37,247 nucleotides of DNA from Bryobacterales bacterium. GTDB taxonomy: Bacteria > Acidobacteriota > Terriglobia > Bryobacterales > Bryobacteraceae. The stretch covers positions 1 to 37,247 of the forward strand of contig DAIDJK010000220.1 in the NCBI GenBank assembly GCA_027450225.1, read 5' to 3'. Below the pieces are notes generated by a model that saw nothing but the letters and a program-made list of their open reading frames with translations, was not told the origin of the DNA and searched no databases. The translations under genes and the position numbers were made by a program. Every line of letters begins with the position of its first letter. The first letter of the stretch is position 1. Below, in pieces: positions 18,923 to 27,707 of the stretch.

Positions 18923-19741
18923 ATGAACCCCAGGATACTGGTGGTCCTCACCGGTCTTGCCCTTTTGTGCGCCGCGATCGCGCAAGGCCAGCAGACGTCG
19001 CCAACAGACAAGGCGCCGCCCGATAAGGCGGCTGTCGCCAGCAGTGGTACCGAGCCCGGCTCGGGCCAGGCTGCTGGACCCAGCGTTTCTGTGGGACCCG
19101 ATCAGGTGCGGCCCGCAAATGCGCAAAACGAACCCAACACGGCTCCGGCCGGCCAGCCGGCCGCAAGACCGGCAGGCGGCCCGGCAGAGCCCGTTCCAAA
19201 CCCGAACTCGCCGAAACGCGCTGCTTCGAAGCTGCCCCCGCAAGCTGCCGGTCCGATGAACGGAGATGCCCACCCTTACATCGTTGGCCCACTCGACGTA
19301 CTCGAAATCCGGGTGTGGAACGATCCGAAGCTGAGCGGAATGTATCCGGTGCGCCCGGACGGGATGATTTCGATTCCGCTGATCGGCGAAATGCGCGCCG
19401 ACGGGCTCAGCGTCCCGGCGCTCAGCGACGCGCTGAAACAGCGGCTGAACTCGGTGATGAACGATCCCGAGGTGAATATCCAGGTCGCCAAGATCAACAG
19501 CAAGCGGGTTTTCGTATTCGGGGGCGTAATGAAACCGGGCGAGATGCCGCTTTACGAGAATATGACCGTGCTCGATGCGCTTTCCAACGTGGGTTTCAAG
19601 GATTTCGCCAATCCCAAGAAGATCACGATCATGCGCGGCAATCAGATTTTCCACTTCAATTACAAGGAAGTGAGCAAGGGCAAGCACATGGAGCAGAACA
19701 TTTACCTGCAGAACGGAGACCGGATTTTCGTTCCTGAATAG
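18923..19741 (+). CDS. Polysaccharide export outer-membrane protein (Wza/GfcE-like)
   Basis: A 272-residue protein starting at ATG 18923; the longer track ORF overlaps the EVE gene and has no family support. It has a signal peptide (ILVVLTGLALLCAAIAQG). A low-complexity Pro/Ala/Gly/Gln linker spans about residues 24-110, then a poly_export domain (HPYIVGPLDVLEIRVWND, then VRPDGMISIPLIGEM) and an SLBB domain (KRVFVFGGVMKPGEMPL). The cysteine in the signal peptide lacks a proper lipobox, so lipidation is doubtful. It should form the periplasmic or outer-membrane part of an exopolysaccharide conduit with the Wzz-like protein encoded 17 bases downstream. Confidence 0.93.
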   Translation: MNPRILVVLTGLALLCAAIAQGQQTSPTDKAPPDKAAVASSGTEPGSGQAAGPSVSVGPDQVRPANAQNEPNTAPAGQPAARPAGGPAEPVPNPNSPKRAASKLPPQAAGPMNGDAHPYIVGPLDVLEIRVWNDPKLSGMYPVRPDGMISIPLIGEMRADGLSVPALSDALKQRLNSVMNDPEVNIQVAKINSKRVFVFGGVMKPGEMPLYENMTVLDALSNVGFKDFANPKKITIMRGNQIFHFNYKEVSKGKHMEQNIYLQNGDRIFVPE

Positions 19742-19758
19742 GGCGAGAGACAGAAATC

Positions 19759-21465
19759 ATGACTGCCGCCCCAGCCACCAATTACGTTACGATCGCCCGG
19801 CGCAACCTCGATCTGGAGGACTACATCGATATTGCCCGGCGGCATGTGGGCTGGATTCTCGGTCCTGCCTTCGCCGGCCTGGTGATTTCGATCGTGGTGG
19901 CGTTCGTTATTCCCAACACCTACGTGTCGAGCGCGGAGATGGAGATCACGCCCGCGCAGGTTTCGAGCAATCTGGTGCCGGCCGCGGTGACGCAGCAGCT
20001 CACCGACCGCATCATCTACATGGAGAATCAGATCCTGAGCCGGTCGAATCTCTCGCAGATGATCCAGGACCCCCGGCTCGATCTTTATAAATCGAAACGC
20101 GCGAAAGAACCTCTCGACGACGTGATCGACCAGATGCAGAAGGACATCCGGATCGAGATGAAGGGGATGGACGAAAACGGAAACCGGCACGCTTCGGCCT
20201 TCCAGATTTCGTTCTCCTACCCGGACCGCGTGAAGGCGCGCGACACGGTGGCCGCGCTGGTGACGGCGTTCGACAACGCGAATGCGAAGGCGCAGCGGCA
20301 GGCGCAGGCAACAGTCAGCGGATTCACCAACCAGCAGGTAGCGCAGGCGAAGGCGGATCTGGACAAACTCGACCAGACGCTGACGCGATTCCGCATGGAC
20401 AACCCGGGCCGGCTGCCCGAGCAGTCCACGATCAACATGTCCGAGCTGAGCACGCTGACCAATCAGCTGGGCGCAACCAACGACGCGCTCAACCGGCTGG
20501 CCGAGAACAAGGCCACGCTGCAGACGCGGCTGCAGACGGTGAACGCGCAGATCGAGAATTACCGGCTGTTCCAGCAGACTTCGTCAGATTATGGAACGCC
20601 GGTGGCGGAGCAGAATGACCGGCTCCTGCAGTTGAACAAAACGATCACCGAGATGGAGTCGCAGCTGGCGATTCTGCGCAAGACGTTCAAGGACAGCTAT
20701 CCGGACGTCCGTGAATACCAGCAGCGAATTCAGGTGCTGCGGGCCGAGCGCGACGATCTGCAGAAGAAACAGGACGCCGCCGAACGCCGGCGCGAGGAAG
20801 AGATCACCGCCAGCAAAAAGAACGCGGAGAAGCTGAACCCATCGAATCTGGGCCTCGCGCAGCGCATTACCGAACTGAGAGGCGAAGCGGCGCAGATCGA
20901 AACGGCGATCAAGCTGTGCGACAACGACATTGCCGCGCGCACCAGGGCGCAGGCGCAGATTTCGCGTGAAATCGACACTTACAAAGGGCGTCTCGCGGCG
21001 ACTTCGGGGATCGAAGCGCAGTATCAGGAAATGCTCCGCCAGGAACAACTGGCGAGCCAGAAGTACCAGGAAATGCTGCGCAAGCAGCAGATTGTGGATG
21101 AGAACGGAGATCTCGTCCAGCGCGAAGCGGGCGAGCAGCTGACGGTGCTCGATCCGGCGTCGCTGCCGGAAAAACCCGACAAGCCGAACCGGCTGGTCTA
21201 TATCGGCATGGGTTTTCTGGCGTCGTTGTTGATCGGGCTGGCGCTCGCGGGAGTTCAGGAGGCCCGCGATACGTCGCTCAAGAACCTGAAGGACGTGAGG
21301 GCGTACACGAACCTGCCCGTGCTCAGCAGCATTCCGCTGCTCGAGAACTCGGGTATGGCAAAGCGGAAGAGGCGCGTGGCGTATCTCGCGTGGTCGGCGG
21401 GAATGATTGTGGGGGTGGTTGCGGTAACCGCCGCTCTCTACTATCACTACTTCTTGGCCGGATGA
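19759..21465 (+). CDS. Chain-length determinant / GumC-like polysaccharide co-polymerase
   Basis: A 568-residue inner-membrane protein with a Wzz domain. The N-terminal span is at about 32-54 (ILGPAFAGLVISIVVAFVIP), a long periplasmic coiled coil runs through about 180-430 (rich in Gln, Glu and Lys), and the second span is near 478-500 before a cytosolic tail. A third hydrophobic segment (YLAWSAGMIVGVVAVTAALY) occupies the extreme C-terminus, which is unusual for classical Wzz. The Pro-rich PASLPEKPDKPNR motif before the second span is typical. It works with the Wza-like pore and with the BY-kinase encoded next, which normally docks on the cytosolic loop. The kinase is separate here rather than fused. 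Confidence 0.93.
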   Translation: MTAAPATNYVTIARRNLDLEDYIDIARRHVGWILGPAFAGLVISIVVAFVIPNTYVSSAEMEITPAQVSSNLVPAAVTQQLTDRIIYMENQILSRSNLSQMIQDPRLDLYKSKRAKEPLDDVIDQMQKDIRIEMKGMDENGNRHASAFQISFSYPDRVKARDTVAALVTAFDNANAKAQRQAQATVSGFTNQQVAQAKADLDKLDQTLTRFRMDNPGRLPEQSTINMSELSTLTNQLGATNDALNRLAENKATLQTRLQTVNAQIENYRLFQQTSSDYGTPVAEQNDRLLQLNKTITEMESQLAILRKTFKDSYPDVREYQQRIQVLRAERDDLQKKQDAAERRREEEITASKKNAEKLNPSNLGLAQRITELRGEAAQIETAIKLCDNDIAARTRAQAQISREIDTYKGRLAATSGIEAQYQEMLRQEQLASQKYQEMLRKQQIVDENGDLVQREAGEQLTVLDPASLPEKPDKPNRLVYIGMGFLASLLIGLALAGVQEARDTSLKNLKDVRAYTNLPVLSSIPLLENSGMAKRKRRVAYLAWSAGMIVGVVAVTAALYYHYFLAG

Positions 21466-21548
21466 GGAAGCAGGCGCGGGCTTTTCGCGTGCGCCTGACG
21501 GAAAGAAGACGCGCAGACGGAAGATCTGCGTCATAAAAAAAGGCCAAA

Positions 21549-22514
21549 ATGAGCCGAATACACGATGCTCTTCGGAGGGCAGAAAAATTTCCCGAGGCCG
21601 CTGAGGCGCCGGACGCCGGGGCGGAAATCACTGCGGAAGAAGCGATTGCGTACGTACCCGAGGCGGATGTGGAACTCGCGTACCCTGCGCCCGTGGAACT
21701 TCCGGTTGCGACTGCGCCGCATATGGTCAGCCGGGGAGAAGCGAAATCGCCCGACGTCGAATGGCGAACTCTGCTGACGCGGTGTCCGGTGGTTCCTTTC
21801 GCGCCGGCGAACGAGGGGCATCTGTTCGACTCCAGCCGGCCGCAGGAAGCTCCATCGGAGGAATTCCGGATTCTGCGGACACGCCTGAATCACATGCAGA
21901 CGAGCGACAACCTGCGCTCGATCGTGATCACCAGTCCCTCGCCGGCGGAAGGCAAGACGTTCGTGGCGTTGAATCTGGCGCTGGCCGAAGCGCAACTGGA
22001 AACGCCGGTACTCCTGATGGATCTCGATCTGCGCCGTCCCACAGTGCACGATCTGCTGCAGATCCGGCGCGCGCCCGGTTTTTCCGATTTCGTGCTGGGT
22101 CAGGCGCCGCTTGACGCCTGCCTGCGGCGCATCGAGGGCAGCAATCTTTACGTGATGCCGGCCGGCACGCTAGCGCGGAATCCCCTGGAACTGCTGAATA
22201 TGCGGCAGGTCCGGGTGCTGCTGGACAACCTGCGAAAGGTTTTCGGGTGGGTGATCATGGACACGCCGCCGCTGCTGTTCTCGGCGGATGCGAACCTGAT
22301 GGCGACGCTCACCGACGGGACGATTCTGGTGGTGCGGATCGGCTCGACGACTTACGACAACGTGGTGCGGGCCATGCAGTCACTGTGCGAGAACAACGTG
22401 CTCGGCATCGTGGCGAACGGCGCGCGCGCGGGCGAACTCTACAGCAAGTACACGTATTACTACCAGCGCACGGGGGCGGAGAACGGCGAAGTGGAGCCGG
22501 CGTCCGCTGAATAA
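21549..22514 (+). CDS. Bacterial tyrosine kinase (BY-kinase, CpsD/CapB type)
   Basis: A 321-residue cytosolic P-loop kinase. It begins MSRIHDALRRAEK and has a variable linker to about residue 98. The conserved EEFRILRTRL precedes Walker A, which reads SPSPAEGKTF (about 129-138), slightly off the usual GPGEGKS but with Lys and Thr retained. Walker A' is LLMDLDLRRP and Walker B is WVIMDTPP. The C-terminus carries a tyrosine cluster (YSKYTYYYQ), the autophosphorylation site in this family, which is followed by an acidic tail. It should regulate polymer length by cycling phosphorylation with the Wzz-like partner. No glycosyltransferase, flippase or polymerase gene follows; the strand changes directly after. 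Confidence 0.92.
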   Translation: MSRIHDALRRAEKFPEAAEAPDAGAEITAEEAIAYVPEADVELAYPAPVELPVATAPHMVSRGEAKSPDVEWRTLLTRCPVVPFAPANEGHLFDSSRPQEAPSEEFRILRTRLNHMQTSDNLRSIVITSPSPAEGKTFVALNLALAEAQLETPVLLMDLDLRRPTVHDLLQIRRAPGFSDFVLGQAPLDACLRRIEGSNLYVMPAGTLARNPLELLNMRQVRVLLDNLRKVFGWVIMDTPPLLFSADANLMATLTDGTILVVRIGSTTYDNVVRAMQSLCENNVLGIVANGARAGELYSKYTYYYQRTGAENGEVEPASAE

Positions 22515-22552
22515 GTAAACTTTCCGGGCCTCCAGCCGGTCGAGCGAACGGA

Positions 22553-23050
22553 TCAGACGCGCACGGCAATCTGGTTCGATTCGAGCACAGGGGCGTCGGG
22601 CCGCGCCGCTGTCAGCCTGATCCGGTACTCGCCTTTCGCGCGCATGTCGAATATCGAGCCGACAGGGATTTCCGTCTCGACAGGCTGACCCGGCGCGAGG
22701 TCGAGCGTGACGCCGCGCGGGTGGCGCTCCGGCTTCAGGAGTTCACGGCCAAAAGGCGTGAGAGCGGCAGGCGAGCCATCCGGCCGCGTTACTCCGATCG
22801 AATAGAAAATCAGCCAGGCCGGGATGCTGAAGCGCTGCCTTGCGTCCGAAACATTTCGCAGCACGGCGGAGACGGAGGGCAGCTGATCCGGATCTTCCTT
22901 CGGGATCTCACGAATCGACACGGCAAGCCCGCCCGCCGGCGTACCCCATTCGCGATTCGTCAGATCGATCGTCTTCGGAGGATCGTCACGGACGCTGAGG
23001 CCGAGCTTCGCGAACCAGTCGAGAGTGCCGCGCAGGATACCTATTGCCAC
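22553..23050 (-). CDS. Hypothetical protein, beta-rich
   Basis: A 165-residue protein of no family I recognise. It starts at GTG 23050, overlapping the stop of the phosphatase gene by 10 bases, so it is probably translated with it. The composition suggests a beta-sandwich (VSAVLRNVSDARQRFSIPAW, then LDLAPGQPVETEIPVGSIFD and GEYRIRLTAARP). This resembles intracellular or periplasmic Ig-like protein interaction domains. There is no signal peptide at the chosen start. A role linked to the upstream phosphatase is inferred from coupling only. Confidence 0.7.
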   Translation of the reverse strand: MAIGILRGTLDWFAKLGLSVRDDPPKTIDLTNREWGTPAGGLAVSIREIPKEDPDQLPSVSAVLRNVSDARQRFSIPAWLIFYSIGVTRPDGSPAALTPFGRELLKPERHPRGVTLDLAPGQPVETEIPVGSIFDMRAKGEYRIRLTAARPDAPVLESNQIAVRV

Positions 23051-24609
23051 ATCTCCTGGAGCACGCGCCCCACCGAACCGCTCGGCTCCTCGACTCCGAC
23101 GATCGCGGCGAGCGTGGGCGCGATGTCGTTCACCGTAATTTTCCCGTAATACTTGCCGGCGTGAACGCCCGGTCCCATGAAGATCACCGGAACATGCGTG
23201 TCGTAGCTGAAAGGAGTACCGTGGGACGTGCCGGTGGCCTCGTAGATATAGAACGCGTCCGGAATGACAATGATGTCGCCCGAACGCTTGCGGTAAAAGC
23301 CATTGCGCACCGCCGTGCTGATGTAATCGTCGAGCACGCGGCCGTTCAGGAGGTCTTCGCGCGTATACACGCGGAACACATGCGGCATCCTGCGAGCCGC
23401 TTCGGCGGCGGTGCGCTCCACGTCGGCTTCATTCAGTCCTTTGGAGGCGATCAGTTCCGTGTTGAGGTAAGGAATCGGGCCGGCTGTGCCAACGATCCAC
23501 CTGCCTTCGCCATATTTCGCAACCATGGCATCGTTCATGGCTTTGAGCAGCGCGGGCTCGGAATTGCGGCCGCCGATCATGTGCCGGCCTTCGTTCACTT
23601 CCGGAACCGGAGCAACGCCGTGGTCGGCCGTCATCACGAAGAGTACGTTGTCCATGCCCACTTCGCGATTCACGGCTTCGAACAGCTTGCCGAGTTCGCG
23701 ATCGGTGCGGATGGCCATGTCGCGGACCTCGGGAGAGTCCGGTCCCATGGCGTGGCCGACGTAGTCGTTCGAGGAGAAGCTGACGGCCAGGATGTCGGTT
23801 CCCGAATGATGGCCGAGGCGCTCGGCTTTGAGCGCGTGCTCAGCGAAATCCTCGATCATTTCGTTGCCCCAGGGGGTGGCCTCGAGCGAGCGGCACTTCG
23901 GAACGCCATTGGCCGCGGCAGTGCCCATGCCGCAGAACGGTTTCGCGCCGGGCTGGCGGTCGATCGGATACCAGGCCGCATTCACGGCGCGGGCGGAAGG
24001 CTTGTCGCGATTGACCTCTTCCACCCAGGCGGGCAGAGTTTCCTTGTAATAAGTGCTGGTGACCCAGTGGTCGGATTTGTCGTCGAACCAGTAGGCGCCG
24101 TCCGCCATGTGGCCTACCGGAAGGATGGCGGCGCGATCTTTTATGGAAATCCCGATCACTTCAGACTGCTGGCCGGACATCTTGATCTCGTCGCCCAGGG
24201 TGCTGACGAGCAGGCGGCGCGGCGAAGAACCGGTGGCGCCAGGAGCGCCGCCGACCAGTTTCGTATCCGGGTCCGAGACGCTCGTTACCGTCCTGCCGGT
24301 TTCGCGGTCGAACCATTCATTGCCGACGATACCGCTGATCGAGGGCGTGGCGCCGCTCAGAAACGTGGAATGGCCGATGGCCGTAACCGTAGGGAAATGC
24401 ACGTGATGAGCGTCTTCGAACACCGCCCCTTCGGTGAGCATCTTCCTGAAGCCGGAAGTGTAGGAGGACTGGAAGCGGGAAAGGTAATCGTAACGGAACT
24501 GGTCCACCACCACGGCGAGGATCAGTTTCGGTTTTTTCGGCGGCGGGGCCGGCGTGAAGGCGACGCACGAATACCCGAGAAACAGCAGGACTGCAAGGAC
24601 GCGTTTCAT
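23041..24609 (-). CDS. Secreted PafA-like alkaline phosphatase superfamily enzyme
   Basis: A 522-residue periplasmic metallophosphatase. A signal peptide is present (MKRVLAVLLFLGYSCVAF). Active-site features are visible: metal-binding Asp36 in VVVDQFRYDY, nucleophile Thr74 in FPTVTAIGH, Asn97 (GNEWF), and the Lys-x-Arg pair at 157-159 in SIKDRAA, which is the PafA-type phosphomonoesterase signature. Distal metal motifs are FSSNDYVGHAMGPDS and MTADHGVAP. It probably scavenges phosphate from phosphomonoesters without phosphate inhibition, as PafA does. Conversion to a phosphodiesterase is less likely given the retained Lys and Arg. It diverges from ccmE over a 118-base spacer. Confidence 0.92.
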   Translation of the reverse strand: MKRVLAVLLFLGYSCVAFTPAPPPKKPKLILAVVVDQFRYDYLSRFQSSYTSGFRKMLTEGAVFEDAHHVHFPTVTAIGHSTFLSGATPSISGIVGNEWFDRETGRTVTSVSDPDTKLVGGAPGATGSSPRRLLVSTLGDEIKMSGQQSEVIGISIKDRAAILPVGHMADGAYWFDDKSDHWVTSTYYKETLPAWVEEVNRDKPSARAVNAAWYPIDRQPGAKPFCGMGTAAANGVPKCRSLEATPWGNEMIEDFAEHALKAERLGHHSGTDILAVSFSSNDYVGHAMGPDSPEVRDMAIRTDRELGKLFEAVNREVGMDNVLFVMTADHGVAPVPEVNEGRHMIGGRNSEPALLKAMNDAMVAKYGEGRWIVGTAGPIPYLNTELIASKGLNEADVERTAAEAARRMPHVFRVYTREDLLNGRVLDDYISTAVRNGFYRKRSGDIIVIPDAFYIYEATGTSHGTPFSYDTHVPVIFMGPGVHAGKYYGKITVNDIAPTLAAIVGVEEPSGSVGRVLQEMWQ

Positions 24610-24683
24610 CGTTTTCCTTCCATTATGTCCGCAGCGGCCCTGCCGAGGGTTGCACGGGCATTACGAGGCAGGTTTTTCGACCG

Positions 24684-24710
24684 TTGTATCAAATCTTCCG
24701 GCGCTATACT
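24684..24710 (+). promoter_or_regulatory. Candidate promoter of the ccm operon
   Basis: TTGTAT and TATACT are separated by 15 bases, and the -10 element lies 17 bases before ATG of ccmE. The -10 is good (5 of 6); the -35 is weak and the spacing short. Confidence 0.35.
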
Positions 24711-24727
24711 GAAAATTCAGAGGTAAT

Positions 24728-25174
24728 ATGCACAAGTACGGGAAGTTCGCGATTCTCATCGCGATCATCGTCGGCGCTCTCCTGTGGCTCGCGACGGCGG
24801 GAATCGGCAGTTCTCAGACTTACTACAAGACGATCTCCGAACTCCAGAAGATGGGTTCGACCGCATCCGCGAGAACCGTTCGCGTGGGCGGCGACATTCA
24901 GGCGAATTCGATCGTGCGGCAGGGCAGCGTGGTGAAGTTCAATCTTGTGCAGGACAGCCGCGTTCTGCCGGTGATGTATGACGGGCGCGATCCTTTGCCG
25001 GACACCTTCAAAGACGGCGCGCAGGCGCTCGCCGGAGGGCGCATGGGCGCCGACGGCGTGTTCCACGCCTCCGAGGTCCAGGCCAAGTGCGCTTCGAAGT
25101 ATGCGCCGAAGCCGGGCGCAGCGCCGGATCAGCTGCAGAAGAAAGCCGCCGAAGCGGTTCGCTCCAGTCTTTAA
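24728..25174 (+). CDS. ccmE: Haem chaperone CcmE, CxxxY variant
   Basis: A 148-residue membrane-anchored periplasmic haem chaperone of System I cytochrome c maturation. The N-terminal anchor is at about 7-24 (FAILIAIIVGALLWLATAG), followed by an OB-fold barrel (VRVGGDIQANSIVRQGSVVKF, then LPVMYDGRDPLPDTFKDG). The haem-attachment motif reads VQAKCASKYAP, with Cys121 and Tyr125, where E. coli has His and Tyr. This CxxxY form is known from archaea and some sulfate reducers and defines variant System I. It is the first gene of the operon, with ccmF 32 bases downstream. A GAGGTAAT sequence precedes the ATG. Confidence 0.95.
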   Translation: MHKYGKFAILIAIIVGALLWLATAGIGSSQTYYKTISELQKMGSTASARTVRVGGDIQANSIVRQGSVVKFNLVQDSRVLPVMYDGRDPLPDTFKDGAQALAGGRMGADGVFHASEVQAKCASKYAPKPGAAPDQLQKKAAEAVRSSL

Positions 25175-25206
25175 GGTAGCCACCGCGTCTTCAGGAGATT
25201 CATAAG

Positions 25207-27213
25207 ATGGAAAACGTAGGCGCTCTCTCGCTGATTCTGGCGTTTTGCATTTCGCTGTACGCCGTAATCGCCAGCATCGTGGGGAAGGTGAAGCGCAGGC
25301 CGTTCCTCGCGCTTTCGGGCGAAAGGGCGGTGCTGGCCGTATGGGTTCTGGTTTCCACCGCGGTCGGCATTCTGCTGTATGCGCTGATGACGGGCGATTT
25401 CCACCTTGCCTACGTCGCGTCGCACACGGACCGGGCGCAGCCGCTGTTTTACAAGTTCGCCGCATGGTGGGGCGGGCAGGAAGGCTCCCTGCTGCTGTGG
25501 AGCTGGCTGCTCGCGACATACGCGGCCGTGGTGGTGATCACGAACCGGAAGCGCAACCGGGCGCTGCTGCCGTGGGTGGTGGCGGTAATTTCGTCGGTCC
25601 AGTTCTTTTTCCTGATTCTGAATGCATTCGTCGCGAGCCCGTTCCAGGTGCTGGCTTCGGATCACGTGATCGTATCGGTACCCGATGGCATGGGGCTGAA
25701 CCCGCTGCTGCAGTACTGGGCGATGGTGATTCATCCGCCGTTCCTGTATCTCGGCTACGTCGGGTTCACGGTGCCTTTCGCCTTCGCGATGGGGTCCCTG
25801 ATTACGCGAGCGCCCGGCGAAAGCTGGATACACACGACGCGCCGCTGGACGCTGGTGACGTGGATGTTCCAGAGCATCGGAATTTGCCTCGGTTCCGGCT
25901 GGGCTTACCACGTGCTCGGCTGGGGCGGTTACTGGATGTGGGACCCGGTGGAGAACGCGTCACTGCTGCCGTGGCTGAGCGGCACGGCGTTCCTGCACTC
26001 GGTGATGATGCAGGAGAAGAAGGGAATGATGAAGGTCTGGAACATGGTCCTCATCGCCGCCACCTTCTTCCTCGCCATCTTCGGGACCACGCTGACGCGT
26101 ACGGGCCTGGTGAGTTCGGTGCATGCGTTCGCCGAATCGCCCATCAAGACCTATTTCGTTTCATTCCTCGGCATCGGGATCGCCGCGACGGTCTGGCTGA
26201 TTCTGGACCGCCTCGATTACCTGAAGAGCGAGGCGGAGCTCGAGAGCGTGGTGTCGCGCGAATCGAGCTTCCTGTTCAACAACCTGATTCTGCTGGCCAG
26301 CTGTTTCGCGGTGCTGTGGGGAACGCTGTTCCCGGTGATCACCGAGAAATTCGGCAGCGAGAAGATCAGCCTGGGTCCGGAATGGTTTGACCGGCTGATG
26401 GTGCCGATCGGGCTGTTTCTGCTGTTCCTGACGGGCGTCGGTCCGCTGTTCGCATGGCGGCGCACTTCAATGGAGAGCCTGCGCAAGAACTTCATGTGGC
26501 CGGGGCTCGGGATGCTGATCGTGGCCGCGGCGCTGTTTGCCGGCGGGATGCACAACCCGTATTCGATCATTTCGCTCGGCTTCTGCTTCTTCGTGGCGGC
26601 CACCATATTCATGGAGTTCTTCCGCGGCGCGCACGCCATCAGCGAGAAGACGAAAGTCGGTTTCGTGCCGGCGGTAATCGAGCTGACGCACCGCAATACG
26701 CGGCGCTATGGCGGGTACCTGGTGCACATGGGCGTGGTGCTCATGTTTATCGGATTCAGCGGCGCGCCGTTCGACCAGAAGGCGATCGGCGAAGTCCCGA
26801 AGGGCGGCTCGATGCAGGTGGGCGCGTATACGCTGAAGGTGGTGGACATGACGGAATCCGAGAAACCGGATTACGTCGAAGACACGGCGATCCTGCAGGT
26901 TTTCAAGAACGGCAGGGATCTGGGGACGCTCGAGCCCGCGCGGCGCTTTTACAAGGCGCAGCAGCAGGCGACGGCCGAGGTCGGATTGCGGCCGCGGCTC
27001 AACGAGGATCTCTACATCAACTATGCCGCAAGTCAGGGTGGCAAGGCCACGCTGCAGGCGTATGTGAAACCGCTGGTGAACTGGATCTGGATTGGCGCCG
27101 TGGTGCTGGTTTTCGGCACGCTGATCGCTCTGGTGCCGAGCAAAGTCGCGCGGTCGTATCCGCGCACGGAAGTGGTGGGGATCGCAAAGAAAAATGCGCC
27201 GGTTGAAGCGTAG
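25207..27213 (+). CDS. ccmF: Cytochrome c haem lyase subunit CcmF
   Basis: A 668-residue polytopic inner-membrane protein, close to the usual 650. The tryptophan-rich WWD segment is present (GGYWMWDPVENASLLPWLSG), which binds haem on the periplasmic face. About 14-15 membrane spans are visible. The conserved IHPPFLYLGYVG stretch and HTTRRWTLVTW blocks supply family His residues. A soluble domain precedes the last span (residues about 530-630). It transfers haem from CcmE to apocytochrome. Its 3' end overlaps ccmH by 20 bases, showing translational coupling. Confidence 0.97.
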   Translation: MENVGALSLILAFCISLYAVIASIVGKVKRRPFLALSGERAVLAVWVLVSTAVGILLYALMTGDFHLAYVASHTDRAQPLFYKFAAWWGGQEGSLLLWSWLLATYAAVVVITNRKRNRALLPWVVAVISSVQFFFLILNAFVASPFQVLASDHVIVSVPDGMGLNPLLQYWAMVIHPPFLYLGYVGFTVPFAFAMGSLITRAPGESWIHTTRRWTLVTWMFQSIGICLGSGWAYHVLGWGGYWMWDPVENASLLPWLSGTAFLHSVMMQEKKGMMKVWNMVLIAATFFLAIFGTTLTRTGLVSSVHAFAESPIKTYFVSFLGIGIAATVWLILDRLDYLKSEAELESVVSRESSFLFNNLILLASCFAVLWGTLFPVITEKFGSEKISLGPEWFDRLMVPIGLFLLFLTGVGPLFAWRRTSMESLRKNFMWPGLGMLIVAAALFAGGMHNPYSIISLGFCFFVAATIFMEFFRGAHAISEKTKVGFVPAVIELTHRNTRRYGGYLVHMGVVLMFIGFSGAPFDQKAIGEVPKGGSMQVGAYTLKVVDMTESEKPDYVEDTAILQVFKNGRDLGTLEPARRFYKAQQQATAEVGLRPRLNEDLYINYAASQGGKATLQAYVKPLVNWIWIGAVVLVFGTLIALVPSKVARSYPRTEVVGIAKKNAPVEA

Positions 27214-27706
27214 GTTTTCGTTCCTGCCCGCACAACGCATCGCGCGGGTGTTGGCTTGTGTGCTCCTTGCGGTGCTGGCGCTGGCGCAGTCGGAAAGCCA
27301 GATCGAAAGCGACGAGGTGAAGCGCGTCGGATCGCATATCACCTGCCAGTGCGGCTGCGCCGACAATCTGAACTGCAACATGTCGGGCGGCCAATGCCAT
27401 TTCTGCAAGCCCGCGCGCACGAAGATTTTCGAAATGCAGAAGGCCGGGATGAGCGATTCGGCGATCATCGCGAGCTTCGTGAACCAGTACGGCGCATCCG
27501 TCCTGCGGCACGATCCGAATTCGTTCTTCTGGCTGATCCCGTATGTGGGGCTCGCGCTGGGGCTGGTGATTCTCGGGTTCATCGTTCGCCGGTGGGCTCG
27601 GCGGCCGCGCCCGGCGACGGCGGCAGGGCCCGCGGCGGAAGACGATCCCACGTATATGCGCTACAGAGACGCGGTGGAGAAAGATCTTTCGAGGCTGGAA
27701 CAGTAG
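27194..27706 (+). CDS. ccmH: CcmH-like thiol protein with expanded cysteine cluster
   Basis: A 170-residue membrane-anchored periplasmic protein of the CcmH/CycL family. It has an N-terminal signal or anchor (about 18-32), then a cysteine-rich helical domain and a second span at about 112-132. In place of the usual LRCPxCQ motif, the sequence reads ITCQCGCADNLNCNMS, then GGQCHFCKP, giving Cys at 51, 53, 55, 61, 68 and 71. The rest of the fold (MSDSAIIASFVNQYGASVL) is standard. Normal CcmH reduces the apocytochrome CxxCH disulphide; six cysteines could instead bind a metal or form several disulphides (inference). Confidence 0.88.
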   Translation: MRRLKRRFSFLPAQRIARVLACVLLAVLALAQSESQIESDEVKRVGSHITCQCGCADNLNCNMSGGQCHFCKPARTKIFEMQKAGMSDSAIIASFVNQYGASVLRHDPNSFFWLIPYVGLALGLVILGFIVRRWARRPRPATAAGPAAEDDPTYMRYRDAVEKDLSRLEQ

Positions 27707-27707
27707 C

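Noticed and set aside
18844-18923. EVE protein as part of a restriction-modification or defence island
   Set aside because: No McrB-like, HNH or methylase gene is adjacent; neighbours are a two-component system and exopolysaccharide genes.
18923-18990. Lipoprotein signal in the Wza-like protein
   Set aside because: Cys is preceded by ALL, not by a small residue at -1 as a lipobox requires.
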